Of a DNA stretch of 64,000 nt, positions 1-8,739 are shown piece by piece. This DNA comes from Pseudomonas sp. GM18 (lineage in GTDB: Bacteria > Pseudomonadota > Gammaproteobacteria > Pseudomonadales > Pseudomonadaceae), in assembly GCF_000282195.1 (NCBI RefSeq), contig NZ_AKJT01000094.1, forward strand, positions 45,799 to 109,798, given 5' to 3'. Position 1 is the first letter of the stretch. The number at the start of each line of letters is the position of its first letter. The position numbers and the translations under genes are program-made. Under the pieces are notes generated by a model. That model did no database searches. It saw only the letters and a program-made list of their open reading frames with translations, and was not told the DNA's origin.

Positions 1-452
1 TTAGGGGCGTTGTCGAGGCTGTTGTCTCATGCTTCCAGAATCGGCATGAGCTTGGTTTTGATGTGTGGAAATTCAGTTGCACATAACAAATTGGTTGAGT
101 TGCTGGCGTGCGATAAGTGCTATCTATAACTGGATGTTAGCCCGATTAAAGTGAGTGGGAAATGGTGCATAAAAAAAACAGAGCATTCTTACAATGACTG
201 AAGGGCATGCTTTAATTTAGTGAGAGATGCTTCCTAAAGGTGTGTAAGTTGTTTCCCTCAGAAATATTGATGTACGCATAGATATGTTTTCCTATAACTC
301 AGTGATCGGACTTTAGATCCCGGGTTTTGGATAACGTCGATCCGCAGGGCTGGAGCTGCCCATTCCACACAGTGCAGTGGGAAAGGTTTACCGGTGGGTC
401 CGGCCTATATCGCGGGCAAGCCCGCGATAGCGGAGGAACAGGCACAAAGTAA
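1..452. other. Low-GC stretch without a recognisable gene
   Basis: About 300 bases of clearly lower GC than the rest of the window, followed by a REP-like palindrome. Short open frames here have no coding character that I can recognise, and I see no tRNA or small-RNA signature. It lies downstream of the glp-like operon and may be the 3' flank of a gene outside the window. Confidence 0.5.
400..436. repeat. REP-like palindrome
   Basis: The core ATCGCGGGCAAGCCCGCGAT at 409-428 is a near-perfect palindrome carrying the GCGGGCAAGCCCGC centre typical of Pseudomonas REP elements. It sits just past the terminator of the ABC transporter operon, a usual place for these elements. The flanks are degenerate compared with the REP pairs elsewhere in this window. 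Confidence 0.6.
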
Positions 453-474
453 AACGGCACCTTTCGGTGCCGTT
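453..474 (-). terminator. Terminator hairpin after glpV
   Basis: Perfect 9-bp stem AACGGCACC / GGTGCCGTT with a 4-base loop, starting 22 bases past the glpV stop. On the minus strand it is followed by a short T-rich run (TTTTAC). It probably ends the six-gene operon. Confidence 0.7.
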
Positions 475-495
475 CGCGTTTCATATTACAGACGA

Positions 496-2238
496 TTACT
501 TACGCGCATCCGCCCACGATTTCAGCAGTTCGTTGTAGCTCACGGTTTCGCCCTTGGGCTTCTCGTTGGCCAGTTTCGGCTTCGGTGCGCCCGGTTGGTC
601 GAACCAGTATTGTGCGTCGCGTTCCGGGTTCATTTTCGGCGCGCAAGTGGCCTGGGCCTTGGAGCGCTCCAGACGGGTCATGATCGCGTCCTGATCCTTG
701 GCCAGACCATCGAGCGCCTGTTGCGGAGTTTTCTCGCCGCTGGCGGCTTCGGCGATGTGGCTCCACCACAACTGCGCCAGACGTGGATAGTCCGGCACGT
801 TGGTGCCGGTCGGTGTCCATTGCACCCGCGCCGGGCTGCGATAGAACTCGACCAGGCCACCCAGCTTCGGCGCCAGGTCGGTCATGGCTTGAGAGTTGAT
901 GTCCGACTCGCGGATCGGCGTCAGGCCGACGATGGTTTTCTTCAGTGACACGGTTTTCGAGGTCACGAACTGCGCGTACAGCCAGGCCGCGAGCTTCTGT
1001 TTCTCAGGCGTGGACTTCATGAATGTCCAGGAACCCACGTCCTGATACCCAAGCTTCATCCCCTCTTCCCAGTACGGCCCTCTCGGCGACGGCGCCATGC
1101 GCCACTTCGGCGTACCGTCGGCGTTCACCACCGGCAGGCCCGGTTTGGTCATGTCGGCGGTGAACGCGGTGTACCAGAAAATTTGCTGGGCGATGTTGCC
1201 CTGGGACGGCACCGGGCCGGATTCGGAGAAGGTCATGCCCGCCGCTTCCGGTGGCGCGTACTTCTTCAGCCAGTCGACGTATTTGGTGGTGGCAAAAACC
1301 GCTGCCGGGCCGTTGGTATCGCCTCCGCGGGTCACGCTGGAGCCGACCGGATGGCAGTCTTCGACACGAATGCCCCACTCATCCACCGGCAAACCGTTGG
1401 GCAAGCCCTTGTCACCGCCGCCGGCCATGGAGAACCAGGCATCGGTAAAGCGCCAGCCCAGGGACGGGTCTTTCTTGCCGTAGTCCATGTGCCCGTAGAC
1501 CCGCTTGCCGTCGATTTCCTTGACGTCTTCGCTGAAGAATTTGGCGATGTCTTCATAGGCAGACCAGTTCACCGGCACGCCCAGTTCATAGCCATACTTT
1601 TCCTTGAACTTGGCTTTCAGCTCCGGGCGCTCGAACCAGTCGGCGCGGAACCAGTAGAGGTTGGCGAACTGTTGATCGGGCAATTGATAGAGCTTGCCAT
1701 CGGGCGCGGTGGTGAATGAGGTGCCGATGAAGTCCTTGATGTCGAGGGTTGGCGAGGTGAAGTTTTTACCTTCATTGGCCATCAGGTCAGTGATCGCCTC
1801 GGTCTTGCCGTAGCGAAAGTGCGTACCGATCAGGTCCGAGTCGTTGACCCAGCCGTCATAGATGCTCTTGTCCGACTGCATCACGGTCTGCAGCTTTTCC
1901 ACCACATCGCCTTCTTGCAGCAGGTCGTGGGTGACTTTGATCCCGGTGATCTCGGTGAAGGCCTTGGCCAGCACCTTGGACTCGTATTCATGGGTGGTCA
2001 GGGTTTCCGAGACAACCTTGATGTCCATCCCGCGAAACGGCTCGGCCGCCTTGATGAACCACTTCAACTCCGCGAGTTGCTGATCGGCCGTCAGGGTGGA
2101 CGGTTTGAATTCGCCGCCGATCCACTTTTTCGCAGCGTCTTCGTAGGCATCAGCCCAGGCCGATGCGCTCAATCCGCTGAGTGCCAGCATGGCTGCCAGT
2201 GAAATGCTATGTCGCAGCTTATTGTTTTTATCGAACAT
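496..2238 (-). CDS. glpV: ABC transporter periplasmic substrate-binding protein (GlpV-like)
   Basis: This is the periplasmic solute-binding subunit of a carbohydrate/polyol ABC importer, 580 aa. The N-terminus is a Sec signal peptide ending near ASAWA-DAYED (about residue 29). The mature part has the large two-lobe type-1 solute-binding layout and is longer than typical sugar-binding proteins. The start is firm, since AAAGGAGG lies 6 bases upstream of the ATG. It is the last gene of an operon whose order (two ATPases, two permeases, a small DUF2160 membrane protein, a binding protein) equals the Rhizobium leguminosarum glycerol transporter glpSTPQUV. Glycerol is therefore the best guess for the ligand, but this is inferred from operon architecture. 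No glpK or glpD lies nearby, so a related polyol or another small solute remains possible. Confidence 0.85.
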   Translation of the reverse strand: MFDKNNKLRHSISLAAMLALSGLSASAWADAYEDAAKKWIGGEFKPSTLTADQQLAELKWFIKAAEPFRGMDIKVVSETLTTHEYESKVLAKAFTEITGIKVTHDLLQEGDVVEKLQTVMQSDKSIYDGWVNDSDLIGTHFRYGKTEAITDLMANEGKNFTSPTLDIKDFIGTSFTTAPDGKLYQLPDQQFANLYWFRADWFERPELKAKFKEKYGYELGVPVNWSAYEDIAKFFSEDVKEIDGKRVYGHMDYGKKDPSLGWRFTDAWFSMAGGGDKGLPNGLPVDEWGIRVEDCHPVGSSVTRGGDTNGPAAVFATTKYVDWLKKYAPPEAAGMTFSESGPVPSQGNIAQQIFWYTAFTADMTKPGLPVVNADGTPKWRMAPSPRGPYWEEGMKLGYQDVGSWTFMKSTPEKQKLAAWLYAQFVTSKTVSLKKTIVGLTPIRESDINSQAMTDLAPKLGGLVEFYRSPARVQWTPTGTNVPDYPRLAQLWWSHIAEAASGEKTPQQALDGLAKDQDAIMTRLERSKAQATCAPKMNPERDAQYWFDQPGAPKPKLANEKPKGETVSYNELLKSWADARK

Positions 2239-2284
2239 AAGACCTCCTTTATGGGTTTCGGAGCAACATTGCCGAGCGATTCGA

Positions 2285-2557
2285 CTAGCCCCAACGCATC
2301 ACAGCCAACAGCCACACCAGGGACAACGCGAACGCTATCCAGATGCTCCAGTCGGTGACGCCGATTACCAGCAAATGCAGGTAGGCGCTGCCGAGAAGAC
2401 CGATAAACAACCGATCGCCACGGGTGGTGGTAATCGGCAGAAAACCTTTTCGAAGAATGCTTGGCGAACGCAACTCCCAGGTCGTCATGCCCACCAGGAT
2501 CAAGGCAATGACGCCGAAGAACGCCGCCGTCGGGCTGGTCCAGCTCATCCATTCCAT
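2285..2557 (-). CDS. glpU: Small DUF2160 membrane protein (GlpU-like)
   Basis: A 90-aa protein with two to three hydrophobic segments (around AFFGVIALILVGM, IGLLGSAYLHLLVIG and IWIAFALSLVWLLAV). It belongs to the DUF2160 type that accompanies this transporter class; the rhizobial counterpart is GlpU, whose function is not known. I start at MEWMSW because GAGGA lies 7 bases upstream. A longer in-frame start at 2614 would overlap glpQ. It lies between permease glpQ and the binding-protein gene, which suggests an accessory inner-membrane role in the transporter complex. Confidence 0.8.
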   Translation of the reverse strand: MEWMSWTSPTAAFFGVIALILVGMTTWELRSPSILRKGFLPITTTRGDRLFIGLLGSAYLHLLVIGVTDWSIWIAFALSLVWLLAVMRWG

Positions 2558-2567
2558 CATCAGTTCC

Positions 2568-3368
<801 letters not shown>

Positions 3369-3376
3369 GGCGGGCC

Positions 3377-4243
3377 TCACCGATTGGCGTCAGAGTGAGT
3401 CATGGCGGTGTAGAACAGCCACGACACCAACAGGATGATCAGGAAGTACACCAGCGAGAACGCCGCCGCCGGGCCGAGGTCGAATTGCCCTACGGCCATT
3501 TGGGTCAAGGTCTGACTCAGGAAGGTCGTGGCATTGCCCGGACCGCCACCGGTCAGCACGAACGGCTCGGTGTAGATCATGAAACTGTCCATGAACCGCA
3601 GCATCACCGCGATCAGCAGCACACTCTTAAGCTTGGGCAACTGGATGTGCCGGAACACCGCCCAGGCCGACGCCCGATCGATCCGCGCCGCCTGGTAATA
3701 CACATCCGGAATTGCCCGCAGCCCGGAGAAACACAACAACGCCACCAGCGACGTCCAGTGCCAGACGTCCATCACCAACACCGTGACCCAGGCGTCCATG
3801 GTGTTAGCCGCGTAGTTGTAGCTGACGCCCATGGCATTGAGACTGGACCCGAGCAAGCCGATGTCGGCCCGGCCGAAAATCTGCCAGATGGTGCCGACCA
3901 CGTTCCATGGGATCAGCAGCGGAATCGCCAGGATAATCAGCACCAGCGACGACCAGCGGCCCTTGATCGGCATGGTCAGGGCGATGGCGATGCCCAACGG
4001 AATTTCGATCAACAACACGCAACCGGAATAGATGAACTGGCGCAGCAGCGAATCATGCAGCCGTGGATCGAGCAGCACCTGTTTGTACCAGTCGGCGCCG
4101 ACGAAGTAGCGGCTGGACTGGTCGAAGATGTCCTGCACCGAGTAGTTGACCACGGTCATCATCGGGATCACCGCACTGAACGCCACCAGCAGAAACACCG
4201 GCAACACCAGCCACCAGGCCTTGTTGTTCTGCACCTTGTTCAT
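3377..4243 (-). CDS. glpP: ABC transporter permease (GlpP-like)
   Basis: MalF-type inner-membrane permease, 288 aa, with about six predicted membrane segments beginning at WWLVLPVFLLVAFSAVIPM. The EAA-type loop is seen near PDVYYQAARIDRASAWAVF. The ATG overlaps the stop codon of the preceding ATPase gene (ATGA), which implies translational coupling. It pairs with the GlpQ-like permease downstream. Confidence 0.88.
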   Translation of the reverse strand: MNKVQNNKAWWLVLPVFLLVAFSAVIPMMTVVNYSVQDIFDQSSRYFVGADWYKQVLLDPRLHDSLLRQFIYSGCVLLIEIPLGIAIALTMPIKGRWSSLVLIILAIPLLIPWNVVGTIWQIFGRADIGLLGSSLNAMGVSYNYAANTMDAWVTVLVMDVWHWTSLVALLCFSGLRAIPDVYYQAARIDRASAWAVFRHIQLPKLKSVLLIAVMLRFMDSFMIYTEPFVLTGGGPGNATTFLSQTLTQMAVGQFDLGPAAAFSLVYFLIILLVSWLFYTAMTHSDANR

Positions 4244-5355
4244 GGCTGCACCTCGTTAATGGCTTTCGCTTCCAGCAAATAATCATCGGCGTAGACCATC
4301 AGCCATTGCCCCGGGAAACTGATGTACGCCGTGCCGTCGGGCACCGGTTTGTCCTCGGCCAGGCGTACTTTCAGCAGCACGCCGTCGAGGTTCAGGGTCA
4401 TGATTTTGTAGGTGCCCAGGTCCTCGACGTGTACGACCTTCGCCCGCAACGCGTCATCAAAGGCCTCCTCCCACACATGGACGAACTCCGGACGGATGCC
4501 GACCTTCAGGGTTTTCCATTCGCTGTCGGCGATGCGTTTCTGCATCGCGTCGGACAATGGCAAGTGAGTCCCGGCAAAACCGACACCGCCTGCCTGCGGC
4601 TGGACATCGATCAGGTTCATCCCCGGACTGCCGATGAAATAGCCCACAAAGGTGTGGCTCGGCCGTTCGAACAATTCCCGTGGCGTACCGAACTGCACGA
4701 TCTGCCCGCCGTACATCACCGCGATCTTGTCGGCGAAGGTCGAAGCTTCGAGCTGATCGTGGGTGACGTAGACCATGGTGATGTTGAACTGCTCGTGGAT
4801 CTGCTTGAGCTTGCGCCGCAGTTTCCATTTCAGGTGCGGGTCGATCACCGTCAGCGGTTCATCGAAGAGGATCGCCGACACGTCATCGCGCACCAATCCA
4901 CGGCCCATGGAGACTTTTTGTTTTTCATCGGCGGTGAGGTTGCGCGCCTTCTTGTGCAGCAATGCCTGAAGGTCGAGGACCTCGGCGATTTCATGCACCT
5001 TGCTGTAAATTTTCGCTTCGACCATGCCCTGATTGCGCAGCGGGAAAGCCAGGTTGTCGAACACCGTCATGGTGTCGTAGACCACCGGAAACTGGAAAAC
5101 CTGGGCAATGTTGCGCTTTTCCGGGGTCAGTTCGTTGACCACTTTGCTGTCGAACAGCACCTGGCCCTGGGATGGGCTGAGCAACCCGGAAATGATGTTG
5201 AGCAAGGTCGACTTGCCGCACCCCGAAGGCCCGAGCAGCGCATAGGCGCCGCCCTGCTCCCAGACGTGGTCCATCTCGCGGATCGCGTAATCCTCGGGGC
5301 CGGTAGGCGTGTGGGTGTAGCTGTGGGCAAGGCTCTGCAAACGGATTTCGGCCAT
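4240..5355 (-). CDS. glpT: ABC transporter ATPase with degenerate signature motif (GlpT-like)
   Basis: Cytoplasmic ATPase of the MalK/UgpC type, 371 aa: nucleotide-binding domain (residues 1-235) plus a C-terminal OB/TOBE regulatory region. Walker A is GPSGCGKST, Walker B is AILFDEP, and the switch histidine is present in VTHDQLEAS. The signature motif, normally LSGGQ, reads LTADEKQKV and is degenerate. Its start overlaps the glpS stop by one base (TGATG). The partner GlpS-like ATPase has the opposite defect, so the pair should form one complete and one crippled ATP site. It shares the operon and substrate inference of its neighbours. Confidence 0.88.
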   Translation of the reverse strand: MAEIRLQSLAHSYTHTPTGPEDYAIREMDHVWEQGGAYALLGPSGCGKSTLLNIISGLLSPSQGQVLFDSKVVNELTPEKRNIAQVFQFPVVYDTMTVFDNLAFPLRNQGMVEAKIYSKVHEIAEVLDLQALLHKKARNLTADEKQKVSMGRGLVRDDVSAILFDEPLTVIDPHLKWKLRRKLKQIHEQFNITMVYVTHDQLEASTFADKIAVMYGGQIVQFGTPRELFERPSHTFVGYFIGSPGMNLIDVQPQAGGVGFAGTHLPLSDAMQKRIADSEWKTLKVGIRPEFVHVWEEAFDDALRAKVVHVEDLGTYKIMTLNLDGVLLKVRLAEDKPVPDGTAYISFPGQWLMVYADDYLLEAKAINEVQP

Positions 5356-6449
5356 CAGGCAACCCTCGCAATACGGCGACCGGGCGCCTGGACCAGCCGC
5401 CCCTGCATGTCGAACACAAACAGTTTATGGGTCGGGATATAGATGCGAATCGGTGCATCGACGTCGTATTCGTGCACCCCCGGCAAGTGCAGCACCAACA
5501 GGAAATACTCGTTGCGCACGTGCAGGAAGGTTTCCGAACCGCTGATCTCGGCCACCTCGACGGTCACCGCCAGTTCCAGATCGTCGTCGTTGCTCGGCAC
5601 CAGCGAGATATGACTGGGGCGCACGCCGAAACGGAACTCGCCCTCGCCCACCGGACGCAGATCGACGTTCAACGGGAAGTGCACGAAATTGGCGAAACTG
5701 ACTTCGTTGCCGGCAATGCGCCCCGGCATCAGGTTGATCGGCGGCTCGGAAAACAACTCCGCCGCCAACACGGTTTGCGGCTGGTGATACACCTCGGAGG
5801 ACTTGCCGCTCTGAACCACCCGACCTTCGTGAAGAATCGTCGTGGTGCCGCCCAGCGCCAGAGCTTCGTTGGGTTCGGTGGTGGCGTAAATCGCGATGGT
5901 ATTGCGCGCCTTGAACAGCTCGCGCATTTCCTGGCGCAGCTCTTCGCGCAGCTTGTAGTCGAGGTTGACCAGCGGCTCGTCGAACAGAATCAGCTCGGCG
6001 TCCTTGACCAGCGCCCGGGCCATGGCCGTGCGCTGTTGCTGGCCGCCGGAGAGTTCCAACGGATGGCGCTGGAGGAATTTCTCGATGCGCAGCATCTTCG
6101 CGGTTTCCAGCACTTTGCTCTGGATCAACTCATTGGCAACGCCGCCCTGACGCAGCGGCGAGGCGATGTTCTCGAACACCGTCATGGTCGGGTAATTGAT
6201 GAACTGCTGATAGACCATCGACACGTTGCGCAAACGCACCGGGCGTTGGGTGACGTCGACGCCGTTCATCAGGATGCGGCCGCTGTCGGGCTTGTCCAGA
6301 CCGGCCATCAGGCGCATGAGGCTGGTTTTGCCGGACAGCGTGCGACCGAGCAAAACGTTGAACGATCCGGGTTCGAAATTAAGGCACGCATCGTCGATCC
6401 AGGTCTGGCCTTCGATGGTGCGGCTGACGTGTTCCAGGATTAGTGACAT
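5355..6449 (-). CDS. glpS: ABC transporter ATPase lacking the switch histidine (GlpS-like)
   Basis: First gene of the operon, a 364-aa MalK-type ATPase with a C-terminal TOBE-like region. Walker A is GRTLSGKTS, the signature LSGGQQQR is intact, and Walker B is LILFDEP. The H-loop reads YATTEPNEA, where a VTHDQxEA histidine is expected. I use ATG at 6449 (MSLILEHVS) with AAGG 8 bases upstream; the frame also has a TTG at 6479, which falls at or before the predicted transcript start and is unlikely. A sigma-54 promoter lies about 50 bases upstream. Confidence 0.88.
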   Translation of the reverse strand: MSLILEHVSRTIEGQTWIDDACLNFEPGSFNVLLGRTLSGKTSLMRLMAGLDKPDSGRILMNGVDVTQRPVRLRNVSMVYQQFINYPTMTVFENIASPLRQGGVANELIQSKVLETAKMLRIEKFLQRHPLELSGGQQQRTAMARALVKDAELILFDEPLVNLDYKLREELRQEMRELFKARNTIAIYATTEPNEALALGGTTTILHEGRVVQSGKSSEVYHQPQTVLAAELFSEPPINLMPGRIAGNEVSFANFVHFPLNVDLRPVGEGEFRFGVRPSHISLVPSNDDDLELAVTVEVAEISGSETFLHVRNEYFLLVLHLPGVHEYDVDAPIRIYIPTHKLFVFDMQGRLVQAPGRRIARVA

Positions 6450-6495
6450 GGCTCGGCCTTTTTTTATTTTTTGAGTCAAGCGACCGGAGCACTAC

Positions 6496-6511
6496 AGCGA
6501 CATTCGTGCCA
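6496..6511 (-). promoter_or_regulatory. Sigma-54 promoter of the glp-like operon
   Basis: Minus strand reads TGGCACG-AATG-TCGCT, with GG and GC dinucleotides at the exact -24/-12 spacing of the consensus TGGCACG-N4-TTGCW and one mismatch. The predicted transcript start (about 6485) lies 36 bases before the glpS ATG. The adjacent divergent gene is a sigma-54-dependent activator, which supports the call. Confidence 0.85.
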
Positions 6512-6575
6512 GAAATTTCAAGCGCTTGATTTGGCTTGAAATCCCCTCAAACAAGACAAGAATCGCATTCGTTGC

Positions 6576-6645
6576 TGAACAGAAATGAACAACCACGAAT
6601 GAACAATTGAACAGTTCAACGATTGACAATGAACAAATGTGAACA
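6576..6645. promoter_or_regulatory. Array of TGAACA repeats, probable activator (UAS) sites
   Basis: Six TGAACA copies start at 6576, 6586, 6600, 6608, 6630 and 6640. One of them forms a 13-bp palindrome TTGAACAGTTCAA (6607-6619). Copies at 6586, 6608 and 6630 are exactly 22 bases apart, about two helical turns. The array lies 65-135 bases upstream of the -24 element, the usual enhancer distance for a sigma-54 activator. Binding by the divergent regulator is inferred. Confidence 0.65.
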
Positions 6646-6729
6646 ACACTCTACGGATGTTTTTTGCGTGGCCCTCACGTGATGCAAAACCCATAAAAAC
6701 AATAAAAGCTTGCTCAGAGATCGACCGCC

Positions 6730-8625
6730 ATGGCCGTACCTGCATCAAAGCTCTCCCACGACGCCATCATCCAGGACTCCTGGTCCCGCTGCCGCGCCTT
6801 CGGGCTCGATCATCAGAGCGCTCCGGCGTTCGATCAGCTGCCGGCAGACGGCATCGCCCAATTGCTGGAGAGCCAGCATTCCCTGGTGCAGACCACCCAT
6901 CAGGAAGTCCTGCCGTATTACGAGAACATCCTCAGCAATTCCAATTGCCTGATCATGCTCGCCGACAATCACGGCCAGGTGCTGACGTCGTGGGGCACCC
7001 AGCGTTTCATCGAGCCGAGCCTGACCCGCGGTTTCAGCGCCGGTGCCAGCTGGATGGAGCATTGCAGCGGGACCAATGCGATCGGCACCGCATTGGCCTG
7101 CGAGCAGGCCGTGCACATCGAGCACGATGAACATTTCCTCAAGGCCAACCGCTTCATGACCGGTTCCGCCGCGCCGATTTTCGATGCCGAGCGCAAGGTG
7201 ATCGCGGTGCTGGATGTGTCCAGCGACAGCTACTTGCCGCCCTCCCACACCCTGGGCATGGTCAAGATGATGAGCCAGACCGTGGAGAACCGGCTGATCC
7301 TCAACCTGTTCCACGGCCAGCATTTCCAACTGACCTTCAACACCGGGCTGAACAACCTCGACAGCCAATGGGCCGGGCTGTTGATCTTCGACGAGAGCGG
7401 TCAGGTGTTGTCGGCCAATCGCAGGGCCGACAATCTGCTGGGCATCAGCCTGTCGCGGGTCAGCGTCGAAAGCCTGTTCAAAGTCTCGTTGATGGAGCTG
7501 CTGAATCAGCCGGACGGCCTGCCATTTTCCCTGCAAGCCTCGGGACGCAACCGTTTCCAGTGCGTGCTGAAACGACCGAAACAGGCGTCGATTCAGGCGC
7601 GGTTGTTTGCAGAAATAAAGAGCACTGAAACGAAGAGCACTGAAACGAAAAGCCCTGAAATAAAGTGCACTGAACCCGCCCTGGCAGCACCCGCCGCAAT
7701 CAGCCTCAACACCCTGCACTTTGGCGACAGCCGCGTGGAAAAAGCCGTACGCCAGGCCGAGCGCTTGCTGGAAAAGGACATTCCATTGTTGATCCACGGG
7801 GAAACCGGGGTCGGCAAGGAAGTCTTCGTCAAAGCCCTGCACCACGCCAGCTCGCGCAGCAAACAACCGTTCATTGCCGTCAACTGTGCAGCGATCCCCG
7901 CCGAACTGGTGGAGTCCGAGCTGTTTGGCTACGAGAAAGGCGCGTTCACCGGCGCCAACCAGAAAGGCAGCATCGGGCTGATCCGCAAGGCTGACAAAGG
8001 CACCCTGTTCCTCGATGAAATCGGCGACATGCCGCTACCGACCCAGGCCCGGCTGCTGCGGGTGTTGCAGGAGCGTTGCGTGCAACCAGTGGGCAGCAGC
8101 GAGTTGTTCCCGGTGGACATCCGGATCATCTCGGCGACCAACCGTTCGTTGCGCGAGCAGGTGCAGTTGGGGCGGTTTCGTGAGGATTTGTATTACCGCA
8201 TCGGTGGTTTGACCCTGGAACTGCCACCGCTCAGGGAACGCAGTGACAAGCAGGCGCTGTTCAAGCGCTTGTGGGAACAACACCGTGAACCGTCGCAATG
8301 GGCCGGGTTGAGCCCTGAGGTGCTGGAACTGTTCAGCCGTCATCCGTGGCCGGGGAATTTGCGTCAGGTCAGCAGCGTGATGCAGGTGGCGTTGGCCATG
8401 GCCGAGGAACAACCCGTCAAGCCTGAGCATTTGCCGGATGATTTTTTTGTCGATCTGGAGATGGAGCCGGTGGATACGCCGGAGCCGATAGCCGTTGATT
8501 TGAATGATGCCGAGGCTTTGAATCGGCAATTGCAGGCGGCTGGAGGGAATATTTCGCACTTGGCGCGGCGGTTGGGGGTTAGTCGCAATACCCTTTACAA
8601 GCGATTGCGCCAGACAGGCGACTGA
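6730..8625 (+). CDS. Sigma-54-dependent Fis-family activator (AcoR-like)
   Basis: Cytoplasmic enhancer-binding protein, 631 aa. The N-terminal 220 residues look like the AcoR-type sensory region with a GAF-like fold, followed by a PAS-like stretch near residues 210-290. A repetitive linker (residues 298-317) precedes the AAA+ domain: Walker A GETGVGKE, the sigma-54 contact loop GAFTGA, and Walker B TLFLDEIGD. The Fis-type helix-turn-helix is at the C-terminus (LARRLGVSRNTLYKRL). It is divergent from the ABC operon, which has a sigma-54 promoter, so it most likely activates that operon in response to the transported compound or a product of it. The effector cannot be read from the sequence. 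Confidence 0.9.
   Translation: MAVPASKLSHDAIIQDSWSRCRAFGLDHQSAPAFDQLPADGIAQLLESQHSLVQTTHQEVLPYYENILSNSNCLIMLADNHGQVLTSWGTQRFIEPSLTRGFSAGASWMEHCSGTNAIGTALACEQAVHIEHDEHFLKANRFMTGSAAPIFDAERKVIAVLDVSSDSYLPPSHTLGMVKMMSQTVENRLILNLFHGQHFQLTFNTGLNNLDSQWAGLLIFDESGQVLSANRRADNLLGISLSRVSVESLFKVSLMELLNQPDGLPFSLQASGRNRFQCVLKRPKQASIQARLFAEIKSTETKSTETKSPEIKCTEPALAAPAAISLNTLHFGDSRVEKAVRQAERLLEKDIPLLIHGETGVGKEVFVKALHHASSRSKQPFIAVNCAAIPAELVESELFGYEKGAFTGANQKGSIGLIRKADKGTLFLDEIGDMPLPTQARLLRVLQERCVQPVGSSELFPVDIRIISATNRSLREQVQLGRFREDLYYRIGGLTLELPPLRERSDKQALFKRLWEQHREPSQWAGLSPEVLELFSRHPWPGNLRQVSSVMQVALAMAEEQPVKPEHLPDDFFVDLEMEPVDTPEPIAVDLNDAEALNRQLQAAGGNISHLARRLGVSRNTLYKRLRQTGD
7621..7680 (+). repeat. Four 15-bp tandem repeats inside the activator gene
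   Basis: Units of the type AGCACTGAAACGAAG at 7621, 7636, 7651 and 7666, progressively degenerate. They encode an STETK-like pentapeptide repeat in the linker between the sensory region and the AAA+ domain. In-frame copy-number change would alter linker length without frameshift. Confidence 0.85.
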
Positions 8626-8627
8626 TT

Positions 8628-8735
8628 GATCGTTCCCACGCTCCGCGTGGGAATGCAGCCCGGGACGCTCTGCGTCCCAAGAGCCGAACGCGGAGCGTCC
8701 GTTGAGGCATTCCCACGCAGAGCGTGGGAACGATC
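8628..8735. repeat. Nested inverted repeat, GTTCCCACGC family, copy 1
   Basis: The outer arms (8628-8656 and 8707-8735) are near-perfect reverse complements, each containing its own palindrome around CCACGC...GCGTGG. A second pair of GGACGC-type hairpins lies inside. It sits between the convergent activator and cysS genes. A second copy in reverse orientation is at 18320-18432. The family is dispersed in fluorescens-group genomes. Confidence 0.85.
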
Positions 8736-8739
8736 ATCA

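Noticed and set aside
299..484. 61-codon minus-strand frame before the glpV terminator
   Set aside because: It covers the REP-like palindrome and the terminator hairpin; not protein-like.
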